Shown one piece after another: positions 19,818-28,442 of a stretch of 64,000 nt of DNA. A program made the position numbers and the translations under genes. Source of the DNA: Streptococcus cuniculi (GTDB lineage Bacteria; Bacillota; Bacilli; Lactobacillales; Streptococcaceae); assembly GCF_001921845.1 (NCBI RefSeq), contig NZ_MSJM01000004.1:186001-250000 (forward strand), read 5' to 3'. How positions within the stretch are numbered: the stretch's first letter is position 1; every line of letters begins with the position of its first letter. Under the pieces are notes generated by a model. That model was given only the letters and a program-made list of their open reading frames with translations, ran no database searches and was not told where the DNA came from.

Positions 19818-20273
19818 ATGGCACTGGCAAAAATTGTCTACGCTAGTATGACAGGCAATACCGAAGAAATTGCGGATATTGTCGCAAGTAAACTGGAAGA
19901 ACTCGGTCTTGAAGTGCACAACGACGAGTGTACGACTGTTGAAACAGAAGAAATTTTAGATGCCGATATCATCATCGTCGCAACCTATACCTATTCGTAT
20001 GGTGGGGACGGCGAATTACCAGATGAAATCGTCGATTTCTATACGGACTTGGCAGACTATGACTTGACAGGAAAAATCTACGGTGTCTGCGGATCAGGCG
20101 ACACCTTCTATGAAGATTTCTGTAAATCAGTAGACGATTTTGACCTCATGTTGGCATCACGCGGAGCAACCAAGGGGGCTGAAAATGTCAAGGTTGATTT
20201 GGCAGCTGAGGAAGACGATATCGTAAACCTCGAAAAATTCGCAACAGACCTTGTTGCAGCTTTGGAAGCATAA
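19818..20273 (+). CDS. Flavodoxin (short chain)
   Basis: The 151-residue protein is a short-chain flavodoxin, an FMN-binding electron carrier. The phosphate-binding loop is SMTGNTEEIA (residues 9-18), the 50s loop is ATYTYSYGGDGELP and the 90s loop is CGSGDTFYEDFC. The start at 19818 follows GGAGGAAATT; the ATG four codons upstream overlaps this ribosome binding site. It is transcribed divergently from the Pde2-ApbE unit. That is notable because both the carrier and the ApbE pair handle flavin. Confidence 0.93.
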   Translation: MALAKIVYASMTGNTEEIADIVASKLEELGLEVHNDECTTVETEEILDADIIIVATYTYSYGGDGELPDEIVDFYTDLADYDLTGKIYGVCGSGDTFYEDFCKSVDDFDLMLASRGATKGAENVKVDLAAEEDDIVNLEKFATDLVAALEA

Positions 20274-20287
20274 TGATATGACTGTGT

Positions 20288-20316
20288 AAAAAGAAGCCTG
20301 CAAGGCTTCTTTTTTA
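20288..20316 (+). terminator. Flavodoxin terminator
   Basis: AAAAAGAAGCC-TGCA-AGGCTTCTTTTTT is a strong hairpin with a T run, eleven bases after the stop. Confidence 0.88.
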
Positions 20317-20380
20317 TTGAAGAAAAAAATTTTTTTGAGATATTTTTCTTAGGTGGTGCGGACGGTAGCGACTTCCTTCG

Positions 20381-20535
20381 GAGTAAAATAATCCAGTGGA
20401 TTATTTTAGCCCGAGCCCAGAAACAAAGGAGCGAGGATAATCGATTTCTACGAAATCACGATTTTTATCCCACTCCCTACTTTTACCACAGCGAAAAGTA
20501 TCTGATGAAGCTCGCTCCGCTCGCGAAAATCGGAA
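20381..20535. repeat. Dispersed hairpin-mosaic repeat, copy 3 (partial) plus GCTCGC module
   Basis: It carries the AAAATAATCCA/TGGATTATTTT hairpin, the cccgagcccagaaa core, a GATTTC-TAC-GAAATC hairpin and the closing CCCACTCCC arm. The GCTCGCTCCGCTCGC module then follows. Only one outer arm is present. Confidence 0.65.
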
Positions 20536-20589
20536 ATTGAGCAATCTTTTCAACTTGCTTAAATAGGTCTGGGGTTTGTCTACGTTCTG

Positions 20590-20756
20590 AAGAGGCAGAG
20601 ACAAAAGCCCAACCCTAAATATAAAAAGCGAACAAAATTAGTTATCTGACACTCAGAATTCTGTTTTGTTCGCTTTTTGCATCTAATTTATCAATTTGAA
20701 GACTTGATGATAAAGAATCTCAAAATCAAAATCTTTTTGTCCCAGCCTCTTTTTCT
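20590..20756. repeat. Long hairpin element (AAGAGGC…GCCTCTTT), copy 1
   Basis: Outer arms AAGAGGC and CCCAGCCTCTTTTT enclose a strong inner hairpin, AAAAAGCGAACAAAA (20623-20637) with TTTTGTTCGCTTTTT (20664-20678). A near-identical copy is at 52668-52834. It also ends transcription units on both sides. Confidence 0.68.
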
Positions 20757-20758
20757 GT

Positions 20759-21985
20759 TTACTCTGCATCTACCGCCACAGCCTTTTGTAAGCCATAGAT
20801 GGATTGTCTACGATTGAGCATATAGCTGATTATCACTGTAATAGCAAAAAAGGGGAGATTTTGAAATCCAAAGACTTCTCCACCAATCAAGATAGGAGCG
20901 AGCAAGGTATTGGTCGCACTAGCAAAAACGCTGATATAGCCCGCAGCTGCGACTAATTCGATGGGCAGTCCAAAGACAGGAGCAAGGATAACACCGAGAG
21001 ATGCACCAATGGCAAAGAGGGGCGTCACTTCTCCACCCTGAAAACCAACCGCTAAGGTCAAGGTCGTAAAAAGCAATTTCAGCAGAAAATCATAGCTGTA
21101 AATCTGATGGGTAGAAAAACTAGCTTCAATCAAATTCGTCCCAAGACCCGCATAGCGCCCGAAATGAGCAAAGAATAGAGCCAGACTAAGCACACCCCCG
21201 ATAAGCGCAATCCGCCAATAAGGATTTTTCAAGTAATCAATAGCCTGTTTTTTGAAGAAACTTTGCAGGGAGACAAAGACATTTCCTGTCAACCCAAACA
21301 AGAGGCCAAGTAGCAGGCATTTCAGAAATACCTCAACTGTAATGGTCTGCGTAAGAGGAAGAACATGCGAAAATTTTTCTAATCCCAAGAAATGTGAGAA
21401 TCTGCTAGCCGTATAGACTGCAAAGAGGCTAGGCACCAAGGCATACAAGTTCAACTGACCGAGAGTCACAACCTCCAAGGCAAAGAAGAGGCCAGCAAGG
21501 GGCGTTTGAAATAGACCAGCAAAGCCCGCAGCCATTCCCGTTACCACCAATACCTGAGACGAATTGGGAAAGCTAAGACAATGCCTAAAGCGATGCGAAA
21601 TAGTGGCACCTAGCTGAACTGCCACACCCTCACGGCCAGCACTCCCGCCAAAGAGATGCGTCAACCAGGTCGAAACGACAACCAAGGGAAGCAAACGCAA
21701 GGGAATTACTTCGCTGTCTCCGTGCGCCACTTCAAATATCAAGCCCATGCCTTTCTGCGTGTCCTTGCCAAAACGCTGGTAGAGGGCGACAATCACAAGA
21801 CCTGCCAGCGCCAAAAAGGGAAGTAGATACGGCAGATGGGCTGAACGGACGTCCCCAATCAGAAGCAGGACGCGACCAAAGATGGTATCCACCGCTCCTA
21901 CGATGAGGCCAATGAGCACACCAACTAGGGCTAAACGCAAGCATAAGCCGTAGGAATGTTGATAGCTGTCTTTGATATTCTTCAT
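20759..21985 (-). CDS. ClC-family chloride channel/transporter 1
   Basis: The 408-residue membrane protein has the ClC signatures GGSAGREGVAVQ (gating-glutamate region, usually GREGP), AAGFAGLFQTPLAGLFFALE and FQGGEVTPLFAIGASLG. There is no regulatory C-terminal domain. The ATG at 21985 is preferred because AAGGAG lies five bases upstream; a GTG codon just before it is too close. It follows a second ClC gene at a short gap, so the pair is probably one operon. Ion choice and channel versus antiporter mode cannot be read off; the GREGV variant is somewhat divergent. Confidence 0.87.
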   Translation of the reverse strand: MKNIKDSYQHSYGLCLRLALVGVLIGLIVGAVDTIFGRVLLLIGDVRSAHLPYLLPFLALAGLVIVALYQRFGKDTQKGMGLIFEVAHGDSEVIPLRLLPLVVVSTWLTHLFGGSAGREGVAVQLGATISHRFRHCLSFPNSSQVLVVTGMAAGFAGLFQTPLAGLFFALEVVTLGQLNLYALVPSLFAVYTASRFSHFLGLEKFSHVLPLTQTITVEVFLKCLLLGLLFGLTGNVFVSLQSFFKKQAIDYLKNPYWRIALIGGVLSLALFFAHFGRYAGLGTNLIEASFSTHQIYSYDFLLKLLFTTLTLAVGFQGGEVTPLFAIGASLGVILAPVFGLPIELVAAAGYISVFASATNTLLAPILIGGEVFGFQNLPFFAITVIISYMLNRRQSIYGLQKAVAVDAE

Positions 21986-22013
21986 CACTGCTCCTTCTTT
22001 TTCTTTCCACTTC

Positions 22014-23546
22014 CTACATCAATAATTCTTTAACCATACCCAATTCTTTTTCATTGACCACCACGAAAATGGTTGCTCCTGCATGCAAACGGGTATTTCC
22101 GTCCACCAATTCAGACTTCTTATGATGAATTTGGGTTGTAATGAGGATATTTTTCGGCAGGGTTAATTCTCTCACTTTTTTCCCTGCAATCTTATCTGAG
22201 ACAATCAGCTCAATTAGGGTTGGTTCAACAACATCGCTTGTATGCGCAATGGTCATCTTGGCTAGCATGGCTTCATAAATTGGCTCACCTTTTAACAAAT
22301 CCATGATAATATAGGCAACGAGTGTCACAACGCCAATCGCCATTAACTGCTTCAAATCACCCACCATTTCCGTTACCAAAATCATGGCAGTCAAGGGCGC
22401 TTTTGAAATCGCACCGAAATACCCTGCCATTCCCAATACAATGAAGAGAGGCAAGGCATCTACGGAAATCAGATGAAGCTGTTCTAAGACCAAGCCGAAG
22501 GCCATTCCTAAAAGAGACCCCAAGGTCAGCATGGGCAAGAAAATACCGCCCGGTAGACCGCTACTGTAGGAAATCATGCTCCAGACAAAACGAATGAGAA
22601 AATAGAAACAAACTGTAGTCAAAAGCAGATTTTCCTGGGCAAGAGAAATAATCAGCCGATGCCCGCCACCCAGTAACTGTGGATAGAAATAGCCAATCGG
22701 AATCACGAAGAGAATCCCGATAAGCCCATGAGCGTATGGTGGAATCTGGAATTTTCTCCCTAAGAAGTCATAAAAACGGTGGAAGTTTAAAATCACCTTT
22801 TCATAGCCAAAGCCCATCACTCCTAAAAACATACCCATTAGGATAAAAATCCAATACTGTTCGAGCGAAAGAAAGGGCAGTTCCTGATTCATAGATAAGA
22901 CAGGTGTCAGGCCAAAGATGTTTAAGGAAATAAAGTTGGCAACCAGACTAGCCACCAAGGCTGTCACCCAGACCATGCGCGAAAAGTGATGATAGACTTC
23001 TTCAACGACAAAAAGGAGGCCTGCAATTGGGGCATTAAAGGCTGCTGAAAGTCCCGCAGCTGCGCCACTTGCGATAAAGGCTCTGGTTTCCATACGGCTG
23101 GCCTTCAAAAACTTGGCTACACCCTTTGCCGACATGGCCCCCAGCTGAATACTTGGTCCCTCACGTCCCAGCATAAAGCCCATTGAAATCGCACACACCC
23201 CTGCGATAAATTTCTTCCAGAGAACACTCCACCAATCGGTCCGAAGCATTCCTTTCAATTCTCCCTCGATATGGGGAATCCCTGAACCCTTGATGTCTGG
23301 ATCTGACTTGACCAAGAGACTGATAAGCCAGACGACAAAGAGGCTGACTAGGGTAATCGGCACTAACAATAGCGGATTGCTCTGAGCTGCATGGTAAACA
23401 GCTATCACCTCTTCAAACAGCAGTTCAATTGCTAGACGAAACAAGCTGACCACTACACCCGACACGATTCCGACCAGAATGCCCCGCCAGACAAAGCTCA
23501 TAATGGAACTCGCCGAAAAACGGAACTCCCTATGGTGATTTTCCAT
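22014..23546 (-). CDS. ClC-family H+/Cl- transporter 2 with C-terminal TrkA-C domain
   Basis: The 510-residue protein has the classical ClC selectivity motifs: GSGIPHIEGELKG, GREGPSIQLGA with the gating glutamate, and GLPGGIFLPMLTLGSLLG. About 430 residues are membrane core. The final 80 residues (VVEPTLIELIVSDKIAGKKVRELTL onward) form a TrkA-C/RCK-type regulatory domain, which may bind a nucleotide or other ligand. The start at 23546 (MENHHREF) follows AGGAGAAAGATT; an upstream in-frame ATG lacks a binding site. Such transporters often help acid or chloride homeostasis. Confidence 0.9.
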   Translation of the reverse strand: MENHHREFRFSASSIMSFVWRGILVGIVSGVVVSLFRLAIELLFEEVIAVYHAAQSNPLLLVPITLVSLFVVWLISLLVKSDPDIKGSGIPHIEGELKGMLRTDWWSVLWKKFIAGVCAISMGFMLGREGPSIQLGAMSAKGVAKFLKASRMETRAFIASGAAAGLSAAFNAPIAGLLFVVEEVYHHFSRMVWVTALVASLVANFISLNIFGLTPVLSMNQELPFLSLEQYWIFILMGMFLGVMGFGYEKVILNFHRFYDFLGRKFQIPPYAHGLIGILFVIPIGYFYPQLLGGGHRLIISLAQENLLLTTVCFYFLIRFVWSMISYSSGLPGGIFLPMLTLGSLLGMAFGLVLEQLHLISVDALPLFIVLGMAGYFGAISKAPLTAMILVTEMVGDLKQLMAIGVVTLVAYIIMDLLKGEPIYEAMLAKMTIAHTSDVVEPTLIELIVSDKIAGKKVRELTLPKNILITTQIHHKKSELVDGNTRLHAGATIFVVVNEKELGMVKELLM

Positions 23547-23765
23547 AATCTTTCTCCTATCCTCATACTCCAACTGGCTACCTGAACCAAGACATTTCAG
23601 GAGCATCAATCATTTCTTATTCCTATTCTACCAAATCCAGACCAATTTTTCGAGGGAAAGTTGTTGGATGGGTAAAGAAAATGGTAGGGGGGGACTTATC
23701 TCTTCATCCATTGCCTGCCCATCTCCTTTTACATTTTTTTAGTGGTCTCACTTGATTTTTTGTGA

Positions 23766-23771
23766 TATAAT
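23766..23771 (+). promoter_or_regulatory. Promoter (-10) of the Fst toxin mRNA (RNA I)
   Basis: TGaTATAAT is an extended -10 box. It predicts a start near 23778 and, with the terminator at 23955-23989, a toxin message of about 210 nt, the size of RNA I in the pAD1 par system. Confidence 0.65.
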
Positions 23772-23817
23772 CTTGTTGTCGCACTCACGATACTGCGCTA
23801 GCAGGAGGTGATTCTAT

Positions 23818-23931
23818 ATGCGTATGCTTTTCGACCTTGTTTTGCTACCACTGTTTATCGGTGTGGGTTCTCAACTCATTGCGGAATGGCTAATCCGTCA
23901 GCTAGCAAACAAACGCGACAAACAACACTAG
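23818..23931 (+). CDS. Fst-like type I toxin (37 residues)
   Basis: The peptide starts MRMLFDLVLLPLFIGVGSQ, has a single hydrophobic helix of the P-x-(F/I)-(I/V)-G type, and ends in the charged tail NKRDKQH. This matches the Fst/TxpA family of small membrane toxins of plasmid pAD1 and streptococcal chromosomes. A strong AGGAGGTG binding site lies 7 nt before the ATG. The 5' leader contains GCACTCA, complementary to TGAGTGC just after the stop codon, a long-range pairing like that which silences Fst translation. The bidirectional terminator and convergent antisense promoter complete the par-type arrangement. Confidence 0.78.
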   Translation: MRMLFDLVLLPLFIGVGSQLIAEWLIRQLANKRDKQH

Positions 23932-23952
23932 CCTGAGTGCCTTGAGCAAGCA

Positions 23953-24020
23953 CAAAAAAACACCCTCGGTTGCAGCCTTGGGTGTTTTTCTAATGCGCTT
24001 AACTCTTCGACCTTTTAAGC
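23953..24020 (-). ncRNA. Antisense antitoxin RNA (RNA II) of the Fst-type locus
   Basis: A promoter at 24027-24055 points toward the toxin gene and predicts an RNA of about 67 nt ending at the shared terminator. Its 5' part is complementary to repeats in the toxin mRNA: TTCGACCTT at 24006-24014 recurs at 23830-23838, and ATGCG at 23993-23997 recurs at the toxin start codon. Together with the shared terminator this gives separate contact points between the two RNAs, as in RNA I/RNA II of pAD1. Confidence 0.7.
23955..23989. terminator. Bidirectional terminator shared by toxin mRNA and antisense RNA
   Basis: AAAAACACCC and GGGTGTTTTT pair around TCGGTTGCAGCCTT, with T/A tracts on both sides. 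It can end transcription from either direction. Confidence 0.85.
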
Positions 24021-24026
24021 ACCTTT

Positions 24027-24055
24027 ATTATCTAACACTTTCCTAGAAAAGTCAA
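24027..24055 (-). promoter_or_regulatory. Promoter of antisense RNA II
   Basis: TTGACT (24050-24055) and GATAAT (24027-24032) are 17 bp apart on the minus strand. This is a strong promoter with no ORF downstream before the terminator. Confidence 0.78.
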
Positions 24056-24070
24056 GTATAAAACATCCTA

Positions 24071-24142
24071 TCTCCCCTGCAGGAATCGAACCTGCAACTA
24101 ATTCTTAGGAGGAATTTGTTATATCCATTTAACTAAGGGAAG
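24071..24142 (-). tRNA. tRNA-Arg (anticodon CCT)
   Basis: The minus strand folds into a cloverleaf. The acceptor stem is CTTCCCT/AGGGGAG with one G-U pair, the anticodon stem AATTC/GAATT encloses CTCCTAA, and the T arm is GCAGGTTCGATTCCTGC. The anticodon CCT reads AGG. The 3' CCA is not encoded. Confidence 0.92.
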
Positions 24143-24185
24143 GTTCTTTTATTGTATCGTAGACGGGCAAAGATTGCAAGCAAAA

Positions 24186-24211
24186 ATTAAAAAGCACCCT
24201 GACGGGTGCTT
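24186..24211 (-). terminator. rplS terminator
   Basis: AAGCACCC-GTCA-GGGTGCTT followed by TTTAATTTT on the minus strand, about 20 bases after the rplS stop. Confidence 0.85.
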
Positions 24212-24231
24212 GATGAAATCCCAATCGTTGA

Positions 24232-24579
24232 TTAACGACGGATTTCTTTGATACGCGCAGCTTTACCTTGCAATGCACGTAGGTAGTACAATTTCGCACG
24301 ACGTACTTTACCGTAACGTACTACTTCGATTTTATCAACACGTGGAGTGTGGATTGGGAAGGTACGTTCTACACCGATACCGCTAGAAATTTTGCGGACA
24401 GTATACATTTCTGAGATACCTTGACCTTTACGAGAGATGACAACACCCTCAAAGATCTGGATACGCTCACGAGTTCCCTCAACAACCTTCGCGTGAACAC
24501 GCACAGTGTCACCAGGACGGAATGCAGGGATATCAGTACGAAGTTGACCTTCTGTCAAACTTTGAATTAATGGATTCAT
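24232..24579 (-). CDS. rplS: Ribosomal protein L19
   Basis: The 115-residue protein matches bacterial L19 ([54 protein letters not shown]). It lies at the 30S-50S interface. The start at 24579 follows GGAGAAGAAAGAAAC. The gene stands alone with its own promoter, a structured leader and a terminator. Confidence 0.97.
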   Translation of the reverse strand: MNPLIQSLTEGQLRTDIPAFRPGDTVRVHAKVVEGTRERIQIFEGVVISRKGQGISEMYTVRKISSGIGVERTFPIHTPRVDKIEVVRYGKVRRAKLYYLRALQGKAARIKEIRR

Positions 24580-24589
24580 GTTTCTTTCT

Positions 24590-24661
24590 TCTCCTATCTT
24601 GCCAATCATGGGAGCTCACGTCCCAGCGGATTAACCGTTTTTGGTGTGTCCATTACACACT
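24590..24661 (-). promoter_or_regulatory. Candidate L19 leader RNA
   Basis: The roughly 70-nt leader holds GTGTG/CACAC, GGTTAATCC and GGGA-CGTGAGC-TCCC hairpins ahead of the ribosome binding site. Its size and position suggest the L19 autoregulatory leader of Firmicutes. I matched it by position and hairpin layout, not by alignment. Confidence 0.45.
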
Positions 24662-24667
24662 TTATCT

Positions 24668-24696
24668 ATTATATACAAAGATGCGATGATTGTAAA
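24668..24696 (-). promoter_or_regulatory. rplS promoter
   Basis: TTTACA (24691-24696) and TATAAT (24668-24673) with a 17-bp spacer on the minus strand. Confidence 0.78.
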
Positions 24697-24714
24697 GTAA
24701 AATCGCTGATTATT

Positions 24715-25626
24715 TTATAATTCGTCTGCTATTTTATTGATTTTGCGGAGGCGATGGTTGATGCCACTTTTGGTAATCGGTTTTGAAAGGCTATCGGCTA
24801 GCTGCTGAATCGAGTAATCAGGATGCTGAATCCGTAGCTGGGCGACTTCTTGTAAGTCAGACGGCAATTGGTCCAGCCCAATCGTTTCCATGATTTTGGA
24901 AATGTTGTTAATCGTCTTCATGCTGGCTGTTACCGTGCGGGCAATATTCGCCGCTTCTGCGTTGATGGCTCGGTTGAGGTCATTGCGCGTCTCTCGTAGC
25001 AGTTTGACATTTTCAAATTCTGTCTTGGCTTCTTCCGCTCCGATAATCAAGAGAAAGTCCATGATGTCTTCTGCCCGCTGCAAGTAAGTAATACTGCCCT
25101 TGGAACGCTCGATGACCTTGCCATCCAAGAGAAATTTTTGCAGGAGACGAGCCAAATCATGGGCATGGTCCTCGTAGATGGAGGCGATTTCTAGTTGGTA
25201 TTTCCCCGTTTCTGGATCCTTGACAGAACCGCTGGCTAGAAAAGCGCCACGTAGATAGGACTGGCTCCAGCTATCCTTTTCTAAAATCGCAGGCGCAATG
25301 CCTGTCTCCAGGCCAAAAAAGCTATCCGCCAGATAGAGGTCATCTAAAATCTCATTGACCCCACTTTCCAAAAATACGGTATAAACACGGTTTTTTCGCA
25401 GATTGGTCTTTTGATGGTGGCGAATCTCAGCCTTGACGTGGTAGAACTTGTAGAGCATCTCATAGAGATGCCGGGCAATTTTTGCATGCTCACTGCTGAT
25501 GGACAGGGTGAGACCAGACGAGGCCAAACCGAGACTGCCCGATAGCTTAATCATAGCTGCCAGTTCGCTCTTTGTCGCTTGACCTTGACTGATAATTTCT
25601 TCTTTTACTTGCACACTGAAACTCAT
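24715..25626 (-). CDS. whiA: WhiA-family DNA-binding protein
   Basis: The 303-residue protein combines a LAGLIDADG-like fold (about residues 1-200, with [16 protein letters not shown]) and a C-terminal helix-turn-helix ([21 protein letters not shown]). In Firmicutes WhiA affects chromosome segregation and division rather than sporulation. It overlaps the yvcK stop by four bases (ATGA) and is the last gene of the rapZ-yvcK-whiA unit, which is conserved in Gram-positives. Confidence 0.95.
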   Translation of the reverse strand: MSFSVQVKEEIISQGQATKSELAAMIKLSGSLGLASSGLTLSISSEHAKIARHLYEMLYKFYHVKAEIRHHQKTNLRKNRVYTVFLESGVNEILDDLYLADSFFGLETGIAPAILEKDSWSQSYLRGAFLASGSVKDPETGKYQLEIASIYEDHAHDLARLLQKFLLDGKVIERSKGSITYLQRAEDIMDFLLIIGAEEAKTEFENVKLLRETRNDLNRAINAEAANIARTVTASMKTINNISKIMETIGLDQLPSDLQEVAQLRIQHPDYSIQQLADSLSKPITKSGINHRLRKINKIADEL

Positions 25627-26597
25627 GATTTCACCTGCAAGATTTTCAAGAGTTCTTCGACAACCAAGTCCCCATCGTGAAAGGCTCCCCCATTTTCAAG
25701 CCGCAAGAAATTGGACGATATCACCCGTTGAGCTTGTGATTGTAAGCCTGTAAAGTCGTGCTTGACCTGCACAAGATATTCATCAAACTGGTGGGTATTC
25801 ATATAGTCTTGCGGGACAGGCTCAATATTGACCAGCACGGTATCGATACAGTCTGCCCCTAGATGCTTGTTCAAGACACGTACGTGGTCGGCATCACTAA
25901 AGAATTCTGTTTCGCCCCGCTGGGTCATGATATTGCAGACATAGGTCACATCTGCCTTGGTTTCTTTTAAGGCTTGACCGATTTCTGAAATCATGAGATT
26001 GGGTAAGATAGAGGTAAACAGGGAGCCAGGTCCAAGGACAATCATGTCGCTTTCCAAGATGCTCTCCACCACCTTCCGGCTGGCAGTTGGCTCATCCTGA
26101 TTGTAAGAATTGGTCACATAGACGTGGTCAATCATGCCCTTGTAGCCTGCTATCTTACTTTCTCCGACCACCTCATGACCGTCTGTAAACACGGCATGAA
26201 GGGTCAAGGCATTTTCACTAGAGGGATAGATTTTCCCTGTTGTGTGGAAGAACTTGGACAAGAGCTGCATGGCATGGTAGGTGGATCCCTGCATTTCAGA
26301 GATACCTGCGATAATCAGATTTCCCAAGGGATGACCCGCTAGCGCTCCGTCTGTTTCTGCAAAGCGGTACTGAAAGATGCGCTCATAGAGTTTTGGCATA
26401 TCAGACATGGCGAGCAGGACATTTCTCAAATCACCGGGTGGCGTCATCTGCAAGGCATGACGGATTTCACCTGACGAGCCCCCATCATCTGCTACCGTCA
26501 CGATGGCTGTAATGTCTACATCCTTGTCGCGTAGGCTTTTGAGAATGACAGGAATGCCTGTACCGCCTCCGATGACGGCAATTTTAGGTTTTCTCAT
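25623..26597 (-). CDS. yvcK: YvcK/CofD-family gluconeogenesis factor
   Basis: The 324-residue protein has a CofD-like Rossmann core ([46 protein letters not shown]). YvcK binds UDP-sugars and is needed for cell shape and for growth on gluconeogenic carbon sources in Firmicutes. The start at 26597 overlaps the rapZ stop (ATGA). An ORF extension upstream lies inside rapZ and has no binding site. Confidence 0.94.
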   Translation of the reverse strand: MRKPKIAVIGGGTGIPVILKSLRDKDVDITAIVTVADDGGSSGEIRHALQMTPPGDLRNVLLAMSDMPKLYERIFQYRFAETDGALAGHPLGNLIIAGISEMQGSTYHAMQLLSKFFHTTGKIYPSSENALTLHAVFTDGHEVVGESKIAGYKGMIDHVYVTNSYNQDEPTASRKVVESILESDMIVLGPGSLFTSILPNLMISEIGQALKETKADVTYVCNIMTQRGETEFFSDADHVRVLNKHLGADCIDTVLVNIEPVPQDYMNTHQFDEYLVQVKHDFTGLQSQAQRVISSNFLRLENGGAFHDGDLVVEELLKILQVKS

Positions 26598-27481
26598 GAA
26601 CGATTGACCGTTTCCTTTCGTCTGTCTTTGTCGCGGTGACTGAGGTTGACCGTCCACCCTTTTTGCAAATCATCAGAAAGACGCTTCGCAAAGGCAACGC
26701 TGCGGTGCTGACCACCCGTACAGCCAACTGCAATGGTCAGGACAGACTTGCCTTCCTTTTGATAGCCCGGTAAAATCGGCTCAATCAAGCCCAGTAAATG
26801 GCGGTAAAATTCCTCGGATTCCTCATGCTCCATGACATAGTTGAAGACTGGCTCATCTAGCCCTGTCAGATTGCGCAATTCCACTTGATAATATGGATTT
26901 GGCAAGAAGCGTACATCAAAGACTAAGTCCGCATCAAGTGGCAAACCGTATTTGAAGCCAAAAGAGATGACTTCCACTCGGAAAGAGGGCTGGTTGGTTA
27001 GGCTGGCAAATTGGTCTGAAATTTCCTTACGGAGATTACGAGGCGTCAACTCTGTCGTATCAATCACATTTTGGCTCATATTTTTAAGCGGTGCTAGCAA
27101 TTCACGCTCCAGTTGAATTCCATCCAGAACCCGGCCATCTGCTGCAAGTGGGTGCAAACGGCGTGTTTCCTTATAACGAGCCACTAATTCACTATCGGTC
27201 GCATCTAAAAAGAGAATCTTAAAGTCCACATCGTCAGCCGCTTCAATCTCATCTAAGACCTGACGGATTTCCGCAAAAAAGGAACGGCTCCGCATATCCA
27301 CAACAACTGCGACCTTGTCATTGTCCTGACTGTGGCGGATTAATTCTAAGAATTTTGGCAAAAGGGCTGGAGGCATATTGTCGACTGTAAAATAACCCAA
27401 ATCTTCAAAAGACTGGATGGCAACCGTCTTTCCAGCACCTGACATTCCTGTGACAATCACAAGATGGAGTTTTTCAGACAT
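26594..27481 (-). CDS. rapZ: RapZ-family RNase adapter/nucleotide-binding protein
   Basis: The 295-residue protein has a Walker A motif ([18 protein letters not shown], residues 10-27) and the C-terminal sequence [16 protein letters not shown] typical of RapZ/YvcJ. In E. coli it targets GlmZ for decay and tunes GlcN6P synthesis; in Gram-positives (YvcJ) it binds nucleotides and affects competence. It starts the rapZ-yvcK-whiA operon after AGAGAGGAAAACG. Confidence 0.94.
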   Translation of the reverse strand: MSEKLHLVIVTGMSGAGKTVAIQSFEDLGYFTVDNMPPALLPKFLELIRHSQDNDKVAVVVDMRSRSFFAEIRQVLDEIEAADDVDFKILFLDATDSELVARYKETRRLHPLAADGRVLDGIQLERELLAPLKNMSQNVIDTTELTPRNLRKEISDQFASLTNQPSFRVEVISFGFKYGLPLDADLVFDVRFLPNPYYQVELRNLTGLDEPVFNYVMEHEESEEFYRHLLGLIEPILPGYQKEGKSVLTIAVGCTGGQHRSVAFAKRLSDDLQKGWTVNLSHRDKDRRKETVNRS

Positions 27482-27492
27482 CGTTTTCCTCT

Positions 27493-27873
27493 CTAATTTT
27501 CTACTGCTGCAATGACTTCAATTTCCACTTTCACATCGCGTGGCAGGCGAGCCACTTCGACGGCTGAACGAGCTGGAAATTCAGCTGAAAAAGCCGTCTT
27601 ATAGACTTCATTAAAGGCCACAAAGTCATTCATATCACTCAAGAAACACGTCGTTTTCACCACATGGTCAAAATCGGTCCCCGCCTCTGTTAAAATTGCG
27701 CGGATATTGTTCAACACCTGCACGGTTTGTTCTTCAATCGTTGTACCGACAACCTCACCCGTTTCTGGAGACAGGGGCACTTGACCTGATGCAAATAACA
27801 AATTTCCCACAATCTTTCCTTGGACGTAAGGACCGATGGCTGCTGGGGCTTTATCTGTGTGAACTGTTCTCAT
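27493..27873 (-). CDS. ridA: RidA family imine deaminase
   Basis: The 126-residue protein is a YjgF/YER057c/UK114 member that hydrolyses reactive enamine/imine intermediates from PLP enzymes. It shows [31 protein letters not shown] and the C-terminal [22 protein letters not shown] with the substrate-binding Arg. The ATG at 27873 is chosen because the AGAGG binding site is 8 nt away; the ATG two codons earlier touches it. It lies 11 bp before rapZ, so it may be co-transcribed. Confidence 0.93.
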   Translation of the reverse strand: MRTVHTDKAPAAIGPYVQGKIVGNLLFASGQVPLSPETGEVVGTTIEEQTVQVLNNIRAILTEAGTDFDHVVKTTCFLSDMNDFVAFNEVYKTAFSAEFPARSAVEVARLPRDVKVEIEVIAAVEN

Positions 27874-28002
27874 TTTCATACCTCTTTCGTTTTTCTTTAT
27901 TATAGCATATTTTTAGCAAATACGAGGCAAATCGTTCTTTCCGACTTCTGCACCTCTTTGGTGTATAATAAAATCAGATAATTCCATTCACAGGAGGTTT
28001 TT

Positions 28003-28413
28003 ATGCTTTATTCCGTTACCGCGACAAATCAAGAAGGGATTCATGGTATCGTTTCCCTTTCCAGTCAAAAATCGTTCCCAACTGCCCATCCCCTGACAAC
28101 AGATGAAGGCTTTAACCCCGAAGAACTCATGGCAACTGCTTGGGCCACTTGCCTCAACGCAACCATTCAAGCCCTCTTAGAAAGTCAGAAACAGGCGCGT
28201 CCATCACGGGTTGAGGTGACCTGTGAACTCCACCGAGAAGCCACTATTGGCACAGGCTACTACTTTCAAGTCAATGCTAGAGCCAGTATTCAAGGATTCA
28301 CACTTGAAGAAGCTGAAAGCCTCGTCCAGCAGGCCCACAAACGTTGCCCCATTTCCAAACTCATCGCCCAAAGTCAGACCATTTCACTTCAAACCGTTGA
28401 GTGGAATACATAA
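28003..28413 (+). CDS. OsmC/Ohr-family peroxidase
   Basis: The 136-residue protein has the two redox cysteines of Ohr/OsmC hydroperoxide reductases, Cys in ATCLNATI (about residue 51) and Cys in KRCPISKL (about residue 115). These enzymes reduce organic hydroperoxides with lipoyl or thiol donors. The start follows AGGAGGTTTTT. It is a single-gene unit sharing a terminator with asnS. No OhrR regulator is adjacent. Confidence 0.88.
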   Translation: MLYSVTATNQEGIHGIVSLSSQKSFPTAHPLTTDEGFNPEELMATAWATCLNATIQALLESQKQARPSRVEVTCELHREATIGTGYYFQVNARASIQGFTLEEAESLVQQAHKRCPISKLIAQSQTISLQTVEWNT

Positions 28414-28437
28414 AAAAGCGCCTGAGGCGCTTTTTTA
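28413..28437. terminator. Bidirectional terminator between osmC and asnS
   Basis: AAAAAAGCGCC-TGA-GGCGCTTTTTT serves the convergent osmC and asnS genes. Confidence 0.88.
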
Positions 28438-28442
28438 TATCT

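Noticed and set aside
23610..23760. Fluoride (crcB) riboswitch ahead of the ClC pair
   Set aside because: No conserved fluoride-aptamer motif could be recognised, and the GSGIP filter of the larger ClC is of the chloride type.
23761..24060. Possible CRISPR-like or attachment-site repeats near tRNA-Arg
   Set aside because: The short repeats (TTCGACCTT, ATGCG) are explained by the toxin/antisense RNA pairing. No direct repeat of the tRNA 3' end and no integrase gene were found.
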